DNA of 64,000 bases from Muricea muricata (GCA_963855995.1 OY979717.1:51343140-51407139); one strand, 5' to 3'. Positions 14,301 to 26,829 are shown, counted from the stretch's first letter. Numbers and translations: made by a program. The notes: generated by a model from the sequence alone, not told the origin.

Positions 14301-17300
14301 GAATTCGCTCCCTTGCTTGTTCCTTATGTAGCTTCTCTCAACCATGCATAATGTCTCCATAGTATCGGTTGTAAACCTGGACTACCTACCTCTACGGTTA
14401 TATGAATGTTCTGGTGATATGACTATCACAATAAGAATACTATTTTTATGCTTACACCTACCAATCGGCGTTTCCAAGTCAAGTGAAAAAGGAATAGAGG
14501 AGACTGGCAAAGAAAGTTCTTTGTCCACAGCGCCATTCCACTGAACGCGATGTAAGACTCCCAATCGACTTGCTACAAATATTTCATTCCGTTTGATCGA
14601 CAAACTTCGGTAGCAAAATTAATCAAAAAGAAAATGAAGAGCATATTAATACGTAATCTGGTTAATCTCGTCGTGGACGACATGACGAGTTCGTCAAATT
14701 ATTTTTTATGAACGTTATGGTTAGCGAAAGACAGCAAGATAAAAAAAGTTAATGAGGGAAGGGAGGTTGGAAATATCAAAACTCGGATAAAAAGGGATAG
14801 GGAATATTCCGATCAATATTTTTCTTCGTTGCGTTAACAATGCGATCGTTCTGAGCCCGCAGTGAATACTAGATCATTTTGGGTTGTAGTACACAGCATA
14901 TTCTTTCATTTTTATACTTAGAACCACAAGAACCCATAGGCATAACCATTTTCACCGCAAGTTTTGCACAAAGAAATACGTTCCAATGCTGTGAACCGGA
15001 AACGCCAATGGGCTTTGAAAAGCCACTTGTAAGCAAGCAGTCCTACTTCAATAAAAAACTATCATTCTCACCTTAAAGCTCCACCCACGATTGACACAGT
15101 CGTTGTTTCAGCCAATAGTATTGCCGGAACATTGTAGGATATTTTGTGGTTGGGATTTCCAACATTTCTGCAGTACAAACGCAACATAAAACAACATAAA
15201 ACTATGACCAGCAACGTTACTACAACAATTTGCCCAATGCCTTCGCGGTGTCAACAAATACGGTTGCTGTTATCCAAGAAGTGTCTAGACTACAGCGCTA
15301 TGCACCAAGCATATTTCAACCGATCCGAACGTTGTATTCCAATAGAATTACTGGTTAAAACGTTTGATAATTCCAACAGTTACTGGAATTGTCATTTCAT
15401 GCATATAAAATGAACCCTGACCCAAACCCCAGCCCCGACCCTAACCCTAACAATCTCAATAATTTATTGGAGACAATAATTTTATTGGGATACAACGTTC
15501 GGATCGGGTGCATGTTTAATTTGCTCATATATGTTTACCGAAACTTTATTATCCTAAGTGGAAAATATTGGCCAGTTCAGGTGTACACGACACGAAATTT
15601 TTGTTTCACAATCATGACATTACTTGTGCGGTGATTATCGCAGTAAAATTAAAATTGTCCCAGGTATGGAAAAGAATTTAAAGGAAAACGTCATCATATG
15701 TATCCCAAGCTAAATTCAGTCAATGAACAGAATATACAAATCATCACTGTCGTCATTTTGGAGCATTTCAGTTCCCAGGCATAGGTGCCTCACAGTTGCG
15801 TTTTTAAACGATAGAACCCTTAGCATCATGTTTTTCCAAAATACCATAATGAGTTGCACAACAAATTATATGATTCTGAAAGAAAAAAAAAATTGTGTCA
15901 TATGCACTTTAACGATGGCTTCTGAGCTCCACTCAAATACCAGGCGGCACCTGAGAGCAACGCAATTGATTATAGCTCAAACTGCATTTCACCGCGATCA
16001 CCTATCACCAGATAAATGCATTATGCATGACCATGGTCCTATTTCTGGTAAGTTCAGATTCAACCCTTTTAAAACGATTAAGATATTGACATCCGTACAA
16101 TTCTGCTTATTATATACAGTACTTTATACAGTGTTTATTTTGGGAACATGTTTCTGATCGCCACTTGGTGGTTTAATATGATTTTCATACCAAAGCTGAC
16201 AATGTTCAGTATATACTTCATCGCACTTTGTATAAATTTCTGTTACTAAGGTGGATGGTCTAAGGTGGATGGTCTTGGGATTGCAGGGACTCATCACTCA
16301 TGCCTCATTCATGTTTTTGGAACAAATGTTTTCAGTGGTTATCCGATCTTGCAAAATGGTATACTGTAGCTGTGACCAAGCCGAAACTCTGCATGCCTGC
16401 CAACACTCCGTCAATCAAAGAAATTTGTCGTTATCCAGAGTGTGCAAGGTAAAGCAATATTCGGACATGGTTTTGTTCTGCACATACAACAGGATACGTG
16501 AACCAACTTGCCGCATGATTTCGAGTTAACAAATCACGATATCATTAATGTTGCATGTGGAACGAGTTTACACGATGGTTGACATGATCAACTGAAGGCA
16601 ATTGGCAATTTGAAAGCAAGAAACGACTCCGTAACCAAGTACTTGCTGAGGACGAGGGAGAATTGCTGGCAACAATTCCTAATGACGATCAATTCTAACA
16701 GCATGAGCATCTTTAGAGCTAGAATGTACTGTATGACATCAACACTAACAAGTAAAACACCATACTTGCTTCATAGAGATTATGACTGCATGGTATCGTG
16801 GAGAGGTTAATACACGTGTATACAGCTCCGTGCCATAACTCTGCTTGCCCAAGCTTCATAAGCCAGAGAGTTCATGTCATCAAGATTGGACATCAATCTT
16901 TGGACGTAATCTTAATTTGGGCATGGGTAGTGGCAACATAGCAAAAAAAATCATACAGCAACCTTGGTCACACATATATTAATATGTGGGCCCAATTTGC
17001 TGCTTGATTTTTAATTGATGAATATTCAGATCGACATTGCATGTTGAGCAGGTTGTTACCTGTGATCAAAATCAATTCCTTTCCCTTCCTCTCTGCTTAC
17101 AAGAAATTACAGACAGTAAAGTTTTGGATAACTTCTTTTAGGAATAATAAAGCGTACAGATTCATTCCTGTTCACTACCTACAGGCACCAATGCTGCAAT
17201 GCTCGACACAACCCACTTCGGCACAAACTAAGAATGATAGAGGAAACTTGATCCCACATAAACTAGCTTCCGTCTGGATATTTCATACTGATATCGAGCT

Positions 17301-20300
17301 GCTTAAGTTTATGACAAATCCAACCAAAATGAATACTGACCAAATGTCGTTCCGTACCAGTTTCAGTAATTTGAGTATGTCACATTTTGACTTGTATAAT
17401 TATGAAGTACATGCAGGTGACAAACATTGCCAGGTTAATAAAGAAATATCGATAGCGTTAATACAACATGCATGGCCAAATCTCTGCCAACATAATACCA
17501 ACATATCAAGGCAATGCACTGCCCTCAATCGTTGCATCTTTAAAGGTTTGCATGGTAAAGAACAATATACAGTAAGTACAAGTTTTGTGAAAACGACAGG
17601 TATAAACTTTGCAGTTACGTGAAAAAACTAAATTGGAAATCTATCATGATCGATACGCGAACTGATCAAACGAGCAAAAAATGTTAAAAACCAAATGAGC
17701 CAAACGTTTGAAAATGCTAGCACTACCCTGCAATCGAGCAACCTCCATAATTTAGAGTTAAATATTTCCATCGCAATTCTTAGTGAAAACAGTAGGGTAT
17801 TTTGTATATAGTTATACATTATAAATACAAATCCACACAGCGACCATTTTGTCCCCAACTTTGCTGATGACGACCAACTGGAATCAGGTATGGTCATTTG
17901 TTTAATTAAAGGGCATTGGCAATAAAAATCGTTATTGTTTCATGTGAAAGAGCATGAAAAAGTACGCCGATTGGCCTTTATTGTAATAGGCTATCTCTTT
18001 TAGTTTCGAGGTTGTTTGCAAAAAAGTGCAAAATATAAACTGCTGACTCAGCAAAAGTTGTGACGTACTAGTTGAGTATGTAGGTTTAAATACATACATA
18101 AACGAGCACAGCTCAGTTATTATTCACTCAAACTCAATAAAATTTTGCACACAGATACTACATGACAAGATGCATCAAAAAGCATTTGTTGCCAAGGTAA
18201 CACTGTCGTCCCCACGCCCCTGATACGAAATTTCTATAACTTGTTATATTTATCCACGACTCCACGTGGACACTTATTTCGAACAATGATCATCCCATTG
18301 AACTTTAGGCATGCATATGTATATCAGACACACTTCTGATATTATGTTATCATAACCACTTCCAGTATACAGCTGTTTTATAAACACTGTGTGCAGGGCC
18401 TGGGGACGACAGTGCTCCCATAGCAACGACGTTAGAAATGTTTTTTGAGTGTCTTGCAATGTAGTATCTGTGTGCCAAATTTTATTGAGTTTGAGTTACT
18501 AATAACTGAGCTGCACTCGTTTATGTCTTTATTAAACCTACTTACCCAACTAGTGACGTCACAAATATTTTGTACATTTTTGCTAATAACTCGAGAACTA
18601 AAAGAGATAGTCTTTTACAGTAAACGGCCAATCGACTTCCTTTTTCATGCTCTTTCACATGAAACAATAATTTTTTTTATTGCCAATGTCCTTTAAAATC
18701 AACCATGCTCCAGTGCTGACATTAACTCCTCCAGAAGAAACCGCAAGATTCAACTAACTTAATCGTACATACTAACTACCCGCTGGGTATATAGAAATAT
18801 ATATCCAGCTAGAGGTTGATATGTGTGACTAAGTCAAGTAGCTGCTTGCATGAACAAACTTCATAATTCCTCACGTGGTGTACTGAAGTCTCCAACGACC
18901 TGATACGGTAGTTTTTCTCCAAATATGACCTCAATAATGCCGTACAGAGATAAAATTGAAAAATCGTGGGTACACATTACCTCACAGCTGTCAATAATTT
19001 CTGAAAAATGTCATGTCATTACCAGTATATACACAACTGTATTCTTCAATGTACAACAACGACGACGATCAATTCTAACAGCATGAGCATCTATCAACAG
19101 CATGAGCATATATCTGTTTGACATCAACACCAACAAATAAAACAATAAAATCTACCAGGCATAATGGCTTTTTATACTGGACATCATATAGTGTTCATAT
19201 CCACCTGGAGACGTTGATACGTGAGGACAAGAGAATTATAGCATACATGTATTTCTAATAACTATGATTATACAGAGCAGTATATTTACTTGAACAAACA
19301 CTGCAAGACAAGCAATAACTTCTAAATTCCAAAGAAAGGAAAAAAAAACCACTTCAGCGACTGAATTACCAAACCTAGATGAGAGACGAGCAAAAATTGG
19401 AAAAGCAAGGTAAAGCGTGTTAACACAAACATGTGTATATGAAACTAAAGAAGATGACATAGCGTAAATGCACCTGACTGAACGTGAGTTGCACTGCCTA
19501 CATATACTGTACACACAGAAACTAAATTGTAGCATTTCGTTGTCATTGCCTCTTTGCAGGACTACATGACAATAGCAACACCAGCCAAAAACCTTGGACA
19601 CCAGGAATGTCAGACCAAACATACTTCATAGAAATAATGACCGCATGGTATCGTGGAGAGGTTAATACATGAATACAACTCCGTACCAAAACTCTGCTTA
19701 CCCGAACTCTATAAGCCAGTGAGTCCATGTCATCAAGATGAGACATAGATCTTTGGAGGTAGTCTTGATTTAAAAATGCTACCACTACACTGTACTCAAG
19801 CTACCTCCATAACTTAGAGTTGAATATTTCTATTGCATTTCTTAGTAAGAACAGTAGGTACTTTGTATATAACCTAGTTATACATTATAAATCCAGACGA
19901 CCAACTGGAATCCGGCATGACCATTTGTTTAAAATTAACCACGTTCAAGTGTTGACATTAACTCCTCCAGAACAAACCGCAAGATTCAACTAACTTAATC
20001 GTACATACTAACTACCCGCTGGGTATATAGAAATATATATCCAGCTAGAGGTTGATATGTGTGACTAAGTCAAGTAGCTGCTTGCATGAACAAACTTCAT
20101 AATTCCTCACGTGGTGTACTTAAATCTCCAACGACCTGATACTGTAGTTTTTCCTCAAAAATGACCTCAATAATGCCGTACACAGATAAAATTGCAAAAT
20201 CGTGGGTACACAATACCTCACAACTGTCAATAATTTCTGAAAAATGTCATGTCATTACCAGTATATACACGACTGTATTCTTCAATGCACGACAACGACG

Positions 20301-23300
20301 ACGATCAATTCTAACAGCATGAGCATCTATTTTTAAGTAAACGCTTGAATGTACTGTTTGACATCAACACCAACAAATAAAACAATAAAATCTACCAGGC
20401 ATAATGGCTTTCTATTCTGAATATCATATAGTGTTCATATCTACCTGGAGAGGTTGATACGTGAGGACAAGAGAATTATAGCATATTTCTAATAACTATG
20501 TTTATACAGAGCAGTATATCTACTTGAACAAACACTGCAAGACAAGCAATAACGTCTAAATTCCAGAGAAAGAAAAATAAACATTTCAGCTACTGAATTA
20601 CCAAGCCTAGATGAGACGAGCAAAAATTGGAAAAGGAAGGTAAAGAGTGTTAACACGAACTTGATCACATGTGTACACGAATTTAAAGAAGATTGCACAG
20701 CGCAAATGCACCTGACTCAGCGTACCCGAACTCTATAAGCCAGTGGGTCCATGTCATCAAGATGGGACATCAATCTTTGGAGTTAGTTTTGATTTAAAAA
20801 TTCTACCACTACCCTGTGCTCGACCTAGCTCCATAATTCAGAGTTGAATATTTCTATCGCATTTCTTAGTAAAAACAGTAGGGTATTTTGTATATAGTTA
20901 TACATTATAAATGCAAATGCACACAGCGACCATTTTGTCCCCAACTTTGCTGATGACGACCAACTGGAATCCGGCATGGCATGCATTTGTTTAAAATCAA
21001 CCATGTTCCAGTGTTGACATTAACTCCTCCATGTAGAACAAACCGCAAGATTCAACTAACTTAATCGTACATACTAACTACCCGCTGGGTATATAGAAAT
21101 ATATATCCAGCTAGAGGTTGATATGTGTGACTAAGTCAAGTAGCTGCTTGCATGAACAAACTTCATAATTCCTCATGTGGTGTACTTAAATCTCCAACGA
21201 CCTGATACTGCAGTTTTTCTTTAAATATGACCTCGACAATGCCGTACAGAGATAAAATTAAAAAAAAACGTGGGCACACATTTTCTCACAGCTATTAATA
21301 ATTTCTAAGAAATGTCATGTCATTACCAGTATATATGCGACTGTATTGTTCAATGCACAACAACGAACTCCTACAAGCCTGCACTGACCACAAAGAATGC
21401 ACTAATGAACTTGGTCATACATACTAACTACTGTCTTGATATAAATATATTCATGTCCAGGCGGTGGTTGGTATGTGTAATCAAGTCAATTCTGCATGTA
21501 AGGCAATGCTTGCAATGAAATTTCAATTGACAGGAACCATGAAAATGGATGGAAGCTCAACGGTTATTTCAATCAAAAACTCGTAAATTTGTTTACAAAG
21601 GTAGATTTTAATGCTAAACTTTAACACTGACGTACTGTAACTATACTTCCCATGTTATCTATTGATAAATTACTATGAATAGTGCATGTTGTATTCAAGG
21701 TTTATGATGCTTAAAACTCCATCAGATGCAACTTTTGCTATAGTTTATATATGGGCTTTTGTTAAAAGTTATATTATGTGTTTATGCAATACATGTATGC
21801 TGAAAACATTTTATACTGTAGCGCATTTTTTCTGCAAATATGATAGGACAGATGATTGTGATAGGACAGCATGTCGACTGCTGCAAAAATAATTCGTACA
21901 GTACCTTTGGTTTTTGAGAACATACAGTTGTCCAGAGTCCCCTTTAGAGAGTTGTAATTCATAAAAAATCAGCCGTCCATTTGATGTCTGGAAAATTGTG
22001 TGATTACAGATGAATATCTCGAGTTGAAGTCGAGTGGAAAGATGGATGTTCTAATTACATTATCCACTGATACTGAATAATTGTTTTAACGTATAATAAA
22101 ATCAAACAAAAAATAGAGCTCATAATAACGTCATTGGTGAATGACTAGCAAAATGTTTAATTGGACCAGAAGGTCAATTTAATTGTATTGCTTCATCGTA
22201 CACATTATGAGGCAGATTAAATAGCATTTAATAAAGCAGAATAAATATCAAATGTGTACAAGTGAACAAAATCCCATTGGGTGTCATTTATGTATTAGTG
22301 GAAGATACTACCAGCAGTGAAGCCAGCCCGACAATATGGTCGTGCTATGCAAATTTAAATCATTATCATTATTCCTTTCTTTAGGAATTGATTCCTTATA
22401 CGGTCTATAAACACAGAAAAATTTGCATTTGCATGACCAAATGTCAGGCTGGCTTTGCCACTGGATACTCCATCTGATCCTCAATCATGATGCCATAATC
22501 AAGACTTTTCGTGTTTAGGGGAACGTGTTTGTCAACATATTAATAAACTCAAAACAGAGATTTGATGTTGAATTTTGTATATACCGGTATTGCAAAAAAG
22601 CTCCATTCACCTCGGGATATTGACACTTTTGTTCCCTTTTAAATTCTACTGTAGTAACAGGCATGCAAACACCAAAACAATAACATATTTTCTATACCTT
22701 TATCACAATGGCTGATGAGTCATACTTCCATGCAAAATCCTCATTTCCACCATACTCGTCCACAGATGTTCTTGATCGACGATATGATACTATTACGACA
22801 AACGGCTAAAATAATGCATAAATTATGGTATTATAGGTATTACTACATAATGTTGAAGGATACCAACCGTTAATAGCTTGCTATAATCTCAGGCTTTGGA
22901 ATAAATATTTTCAGCTGATGGATACTTTATGCCGCAGCATATTGGTGCGCAGATTCCGGACATTACACCTACATGTATTGGCAATCTTATGGATCAATGG
23001 TTGATCCGCTATGTTTTAATGAGATCATGCAGCATAGAATAGGGGGAAAATAATTAAATTAGATATGCAGACATTCGAAGTAGGGATATATAAAATTTAA
23101 ATAAGTGTATTTTAATATATTTTCTTTCAAATTATGGCAATCTTGATGAGATATGCTCCATTGCTATGAAATTTGCTCAAAAACAATGTAGTTTCATTGC
23201 TGCATAAGTCATGGAACAATGGTGACCCAAATTTTTTTAAAAAATTCTGGAAAAATGCTGTTTTCTTAAAAAAAATTTCCACATTGATTACAGAATTTGT

Positions 23301-24855
23301 TTTTGTGCAAAATTTGAAGATAGTTCACCATGAAAAACAAGGTGATTTGGCACATTCATTTAAAGAAATTGAATTTTTTAATGACATCAGCAATTAGAAA
23401 ATCTGAATGCAGTTTGCCTTTTTAGGCACACTATGGCCAGACCTTCCAACTATGTGAATTGAAAATGAATGAGATTCTGCTTTTGCTGTCATGAGGCATG
23501 TCCCCTCCCCAGCATGTTAGAGACATGCCCCCCCCGAATTTCTCTAAAACTAAAATGTTATTTGCTACATTTTCATGGAAGATTCACATATGCTATATAC
23601 TACAGCGTACGCACTCACTACTAACTGTGCAATTAAGAATCTCAGTTCTATATATACTATCACACCGTGTGACCTTACACATGAACATTTTACAGTATTT
23701 CACACTATAGACATAATGGGCACATTCATAAAATTGGGAAACTACATACATGACAGTATTTTACCGAGATATACACTATGCTACCATTGATAACTAAGTA
23801 AAACATCATGTACAAATACATCATGAAAGTGTTGTCTGGGGAAATCCCTTAAGTGTCAATTTACTAATTTGCGCAACAGTCCAACTTGCGTAATACTACC
23901 AGTGAGAATACGACATAGTTAACACGCATTACATAGCTGCTGTATAAAATAATAAAAGTACTTTGTTTTATAGTAATAGCTATTGATTCAGCTAAATACA
24001 AATATTGACTTGCTAAGAGACCCGTTAAAACAAAAAATAGCAAGATTATATTTATTTTTTTGCTTTTGCATGAGAAAATAGAGTCAATGCGTGTGAGCGT
24101 GAGAAATAGTTCAAATGCATGTGTCTCACGCAAAATGTGTGAGAGTTGGAAGGTCTGCTATGGCTTCAGCATCTAACTTGCAATATTCAATGTTTTACAT
24201 ACATATCCATTTGTTTTAAACATGATCAGATAGGGGATTTGGGTAAATAAGATTAAATTTATCTTTCTTTGTGAGAATTACTATATCGAGCCACCCTAAG
24301 CAATTTCGAAGGACAACCTAAATGGAAATAGCTGTATATCAAACACAGAAAAAACATACAACTGATAACTAACGTGAACAATACAATGCCTGTGAACCCA
24401 AAATGTTCCCACGTATGCTGGAATCAATTTAATACGCACGAAATCCACTTACATATTCCTCCAGTCGCCCTCCCCCCCCCCCCCCCAAACAACACAAATA
24501 GTATAACTTAAAAAGAACAAATGAAGGTTCTTCAATAGGTAATATTTGAACATTTTATCGATATTAACGTCATTAAAAAATTTATACAAACATACACATC
24601 GTCCTCTAGATGGCCAGCGTGACGTCCTGTGGTCTATTTATGCCCCTTCCCATTTTAACTTGATGGGTGCAATCTAATTCTGATCATAATTGTAATTCCA
24701 AAAAGCATACTTACGTGATAATGCCAAAGCGTCAACCTATCTTCTGTTAACACGGCAAGAATAGACCGATCTCTGTTAAACTTGTATCCACATGGCTGAC
24801 CAGTCGGCGCATCATTGATACCATAATATTTAGGCCAGCCAACGGCAAAATACAT
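5367..24855 (-). CDS. RIC1: RIC1, RAB6A-GEF complex partner 1 (5' part, 16 exons placed)
   Basis: RIC1 with RGP1 is the guanine-nucleotide exchange factor for RAB6 at the Golgi (known for the family). Exons on the minus strand, all with GT-AG borders and matching phases: 24855-24715 (start [12 protein letters not shown]), 22805-22698, 21987-21905, 14604-14462, 12620-12457, 11709-11618, 11014-10926, 10543-10411, 10234-10186, 8925-8853, 8465-8410, 8182-8006, 7399-7361, 7034-6924, 6660-6571, 5460-5367. They give about 547 of some 1400 residues and follow animal RIC1 in order. Landmarks are [65 protein letters not shown] and [16 protein letters not shown]. Two expected exons were not found: about 40 residues between 21905 and 14604, and about 50 between 6571 and 5460. 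The 3' half is not seen and probably lies beyond position 1. Exon 3 to exon 5 splicing keeps frame. Confidence 0.92.
7615..7700. repeat. Hairpin repeat with TTCGTGCTTTATCAG arms
   Basis: An inverted repeat in a RIC1 intron: CTTCGTGCTTTATCAGA is mirrored by TCTGATAAAGCAC about 30 bp later. A related, longer copy lies at about 41690-42020 in the UMP-CMP kinase gene, so it is a dispersed MITE-like repeat. Confidence 0.55.
8974..9414. mobile_element. MITE with nested 170-bp hairpin
   Basis: The ends CAGAGTGTATAAAAAAAG and its near inverse CTTTTTTTATACATCCTG form terminal repeats of a mariner-like non-autonomous element. A TA precedes the left end; the right flank shows no clear TA. Inside, 9199-9370 is a fold-back whose arms (about 48 bp, containing AAAACATACTCCG) are nearly perfect. 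A smaller stem at 9059-9121 uses AAAGACCAG/CTGGTCTTT. It lies between two RIC1 exons. Confidence 0.6.
9419..9812. mobile_element. MITE with TTAA target duplication
   Basis: TTAA (9415-9418 and 9813-9816) flanks terminal inverted repeats GGTGGCTCGATAGTC / GACTATCGAGCCACC. TTAA duplications are typical of piggyBac and Kolobok families, so this 394-bp element is probably a non-autonomous derivative of one of them. It sits immediately next to the previous MITE in a RIC1 intron. A lone related end (TATCGAGCCACCCTAA) occurs near 24281-24300. Confidence 0.75.
11839..12078. mobile_element. Fold-back MITE, about 65-bp inverted repeats
   Basis: The arms begin GAGAGGTTAAGATTG and run through GGCAGACCGGTAACCGC; the second arm is their reverse complement. 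TA flanks both ends. The 240-bp element is in a RIC1 intron between the exons at 12457 and 11709. No coding sequence. Confidence 0.78.
13826..13985. repeat. Near-palindromic hairpin
   Basis: TTTGGAAATAACATGCACTC near 13856 is mirrored by GCATGTTATTTCCAAA near 13950, with an inner stem around CAAATTGCACTCGTGCAAT. A fold-back repeat within a RIC1 intron; target duplications are unclear. Confidence 0.6.
14080..14180. repeat. Dispersed repeat shared with 60400-60500
   Basis: This stretch (TTGTGACGTCATTAAAATAG, then AAACAAAATGGCGG and TAGTGTCATT) recurs with mismatches at about 60400-60500 inside IFT74 (CTTGTGACGTGATAAAATAG, ACAAGATGGCGG, TAGTGTCATT). It is probably a repeat-family relic, not a conserved regulatory site. 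Confidence 0.5.
15415..15450. repeat. Degenerate CCCTAA-like tract
   Basis: A short run of CCCTRAC/CCNAACC hexamer-like units (ACCCTAACCCTAAC). Similar short runs occur near 49233-49262 and 53644-53670. They resemble degenerate interstitial telomeric repeats or simple repeats and are too short to say more. Confidence 0.45.
16684..21310. repeat. Tandem segmental repeats of about 1.1 kb in a RIC1 intron
   Basis: The same block recurs at 18697, 19932 and 20994 (CGTACATACTAACTACCCGC, GGTTGATATGTGTGACTAAG, CTGCTTGCATGAACAAAC). Unit lengths are about 1235 and 1062 bp, with the third copy truncated near 21310. An older, diverged copy covers about 16684-17905 (GACGATCAATTCTAACAGC, then ACAGTAGGGTATTTTG), with extra sequence at 16925-17680. 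The 17906-18696 fold-back sits exactly at a copy boundary. No gene is recognised in the repeats. Confidence 0.8.
17906..18696. mobile_element. Fold-back element with about 317-bp arms
   Basis: The ends TTAAAGGGCATTGGCAATAA and its inverse (ending TTGCCAATGTCCTTTAA) lead into long diverged arms, 17906-18222 and 18381-18696. Shared arm motifs include TTTCATGTGAAAGAGCATG and AGCTCAGTTATTA. Comparison with neighbouring repeat copies, which read TTTGTTTAAAATCAACC without interruption, shows it inserted at that TTTAA site. No coding potential. Confidence 0.75.
22312..22463. mobile_element. hAT-like MITE
   Basis: The ends CAGCAGTGAAGCCAGCCCGA and CAGTGGCAAAGCCAGCCTGA (reverse complement of the right end) are flanked by GATACTAC and GATACTCC, an 8-bp target duplication with one mismatch. 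CAGTG-like ends plus 8-bp duplications point to the hAT superfamily. It is 152 bp long, in a RIC1 intron. Confidence 0.7.
23438..24157. mobile_element. Non-autonomous element, CAGACCTTCCAACT ends
   Basis: Terminal repeats CAGACCTTCCAACT / AGTTGGAAGGTCTG are flanked by direct copies of CTATGGC (23431-23437 and 24158-24164). The 7-8 bp duplication and CAG-start are hAT-like. About 720 bp, no recognisable transposase. In a RIC1 intron. Confidence 0.65.
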
Positions 24856-24964
24856 GCCTCAATTCATTCAAAATTGTCATGCATAACTTCGATCAAATGT
24901 GGTCCCTACATGCCATGATTGGGCTTTAAATCGGGGAAAATGTTAGGAAACACTTTCCCACTTC

Positions 24965-25207
24965 CTACTTACACCTGGAACCAAAAATATCTGAATGAAA
25001 TGCAAAGATAATATAACTTTGTTTCGGTTTCTCGAACATCACCTTACCAGTGTTAATATCATCCAAGAATTCCTTACACTCGCTTGCAAATTCCTTAAAA
25101 TGAAAAACAGGTCTACAATCAAATGTCAACACTTTCGTTTGGCATGGCTGTTTGGCAACTTTGATATTATCAAGGTTGTACTGACAAGACCGACATAGCC
25201 ATGACAT
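24965..25207 (-). CDS. Small Cys-containing ORF upstream of RIC1 (uncertain)
   Basis: The 80-residue frame begins MSWLCRSCQYNLDN and contains CKEFLDDINTGK, then GTGATG, a possible splice donor. Codon use looks less random than nearby frames and there is a CxxC pair, but I do not recognise a family. It lies only about 110 bp upstream of the RIC1 start codon on the same strand, so it could be part of the RIC1 leader, a small gene, or chance. Confidence 0.22.
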   Translation of the reverse strand: MSWLCRSCQYNLDNIKVAKQPCQTKVLTFDCRPVFHFKEFASECKEFLDDINTGKVMFEKPKQSYIIFAFHSDIFGSRCK

Positions 25208-25269
25208 AGTAATTCTCTTGTAATTGTTATATCGCGATTTGCGACTGTCTTTATCAGAGTTGTTAGAAC

Positions 25270-25564
25270 TAGTGGCGTCGCCAGGGTGAAAACTGGGGGG
25301 GGGGTATTGAGATTTTTCTAAATCTGAAGTAAAAGGTGCAGGGGGTACGATTAATGCTTAAATTTCTAACGGGCACAAAAATCACGGATGTGTGGCTTTT
25401 ACATTATCAATAAACTTGCCTAAAAATGCTGCAAATAGAGTTTTAGAGACCCTAGAAATAAAAAAAATTCTCGGGGAAGCATGCTTCCAGCCCCCCTCCC
25501 CCCTTGGAATCTCGCGCTGTCCACTTATTCTGTCTCCCTCAGTATCACCCTGGCGACCCCACTG
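25270..25564. mobile_element. hAT-like MITE with perfect 8-bp duplication
   Basis: GTTAGAAC is duplicated at 25262-25269 and 25565-25572. The ends are TAGTGGCGTCGCCAGGGTGA and, on the other strand, CAGTGGGGTCGCCAGGGTGA, which is the hAT-type CAGTGG start. The 295-bp interior includes a G9-10 run and a C-rich stretch and codes for nothing recognisable. Confidence 0.88.
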
Positions 25565-25572
25565 GTTAGAAC

Positions 25573-26829
25573 AGCATTGTACATGCGCTGCAAAGCCAGC
25601 TCGTGGGCTACGGTGGGTGCTTTAGCCCCGCCTGAATTTTGTCTCAATTGTGCTGTAAGCATAGCGCAAATGCTATTTGAGATACCCAAATTTAAAAAAA
25701 TTCTTATCTAGTTGGCGTGCGAACACTGAAAAATTAGCAAACTGTCAAGCCCCTCGCCCACTTTTAAGTATATAGCTTTGTTGCGATGGCCATTTGCTAA
25801 TTGATTCTAAACTTTTACAATAAACTGGAAGCCAGAAGGAACACAACTTATTGACACCTGGCGATGTATAAATTGATTTGAAATTGTAACACTGAACTAG
25901 TTTGCAGATTTGTAATAACTCTCTGAAGATCTTGTGCGTTTCAGTTAATACGTAATGATATTAGCCATCCTTTTTTTAAATATTTTAATGTCTACATCCT
26001 CTCAAATATATAATCTTGTATACAATTTTAATTTTTATGAGGTGCAAAGCACCTTGTACCGCCTAGTCCTAGGGAGAAAATGAAAAACATGCAGACATGA
26101 GACAGAATCTTGATATATGTATATAGTCATAAATATTTGCCTTCACGGCCAAAATTATATGTTGTTGAAAATTGTTGGGTATTGTTACACTTGATCGCTG
26201 GTTGTTGGCATTCAGGCTCAATAATATTGACAGCATCCAGAAAATATGTTGTCCCCGCCCCGCTCTCAACAGGCAATATGTCATTGTTGCATCCTTGTTT
26301 TAACAACTCATAGTCTCATAAATTTTTGTGCTTGTCTACCACAGCCTGAAATCTCTCTGTGAAAGCTTACAGTGTCATGACTAGCGTATAGCAGGGGTGA
26401 GAATCAGGATATGCATTTTAGTCTGTTCTGTAAAACACCACTCTCATCTGGCAAACCTCCCTCGCGCCTTCCCTTCAAGGCTTTAGGAGGCTACGCAGGG
26501 GTTCTCTGGCCCCTGGTAAGTTTCACAGTCTGAAAAAGTGACGCATGAATTTTGGATATTAAGGCGTCACACAAGATATATGTGTCACAAAACACGAAGA
26601 ATTATTTTTAGAAATGACATTTCTCACTTTATCGGTGAAGAGGTTGGGTAAAAAATGCAGTTTCATCTGTAAGTTTGCTTAACACAGTTACAGATCTGTA
26701 TCATGTTCCTTTAGATAGATTAGACCTTATTTCTTACAATATGTATAATACCCTTTACCACCCTCGCTAAATGAAATTATTTATGACCTTGGAAATATTT
26801 CTGCATAAATAGAGGTGGGTGTAGAAATA
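25573..26829. other. Intergenic DNA without recognised genes
   Basis: I see no exon, RNA gene or clear element between the two MITEs. Several 60-75 residue frames here look random. Confidence 0.4.

Noticed and set aside
15723..16157. 144-codon plus-strand frame
   Set aside because: No domain, random-looking composition, inside a RIC1 intron.
17041..17622. 193-codon plus-strand frame
   Set aside because: No recognisable domain or motif, and it lies in repeat-rich intronic DNA of RIC1. Long for chance, but without support I do not call it a gene.
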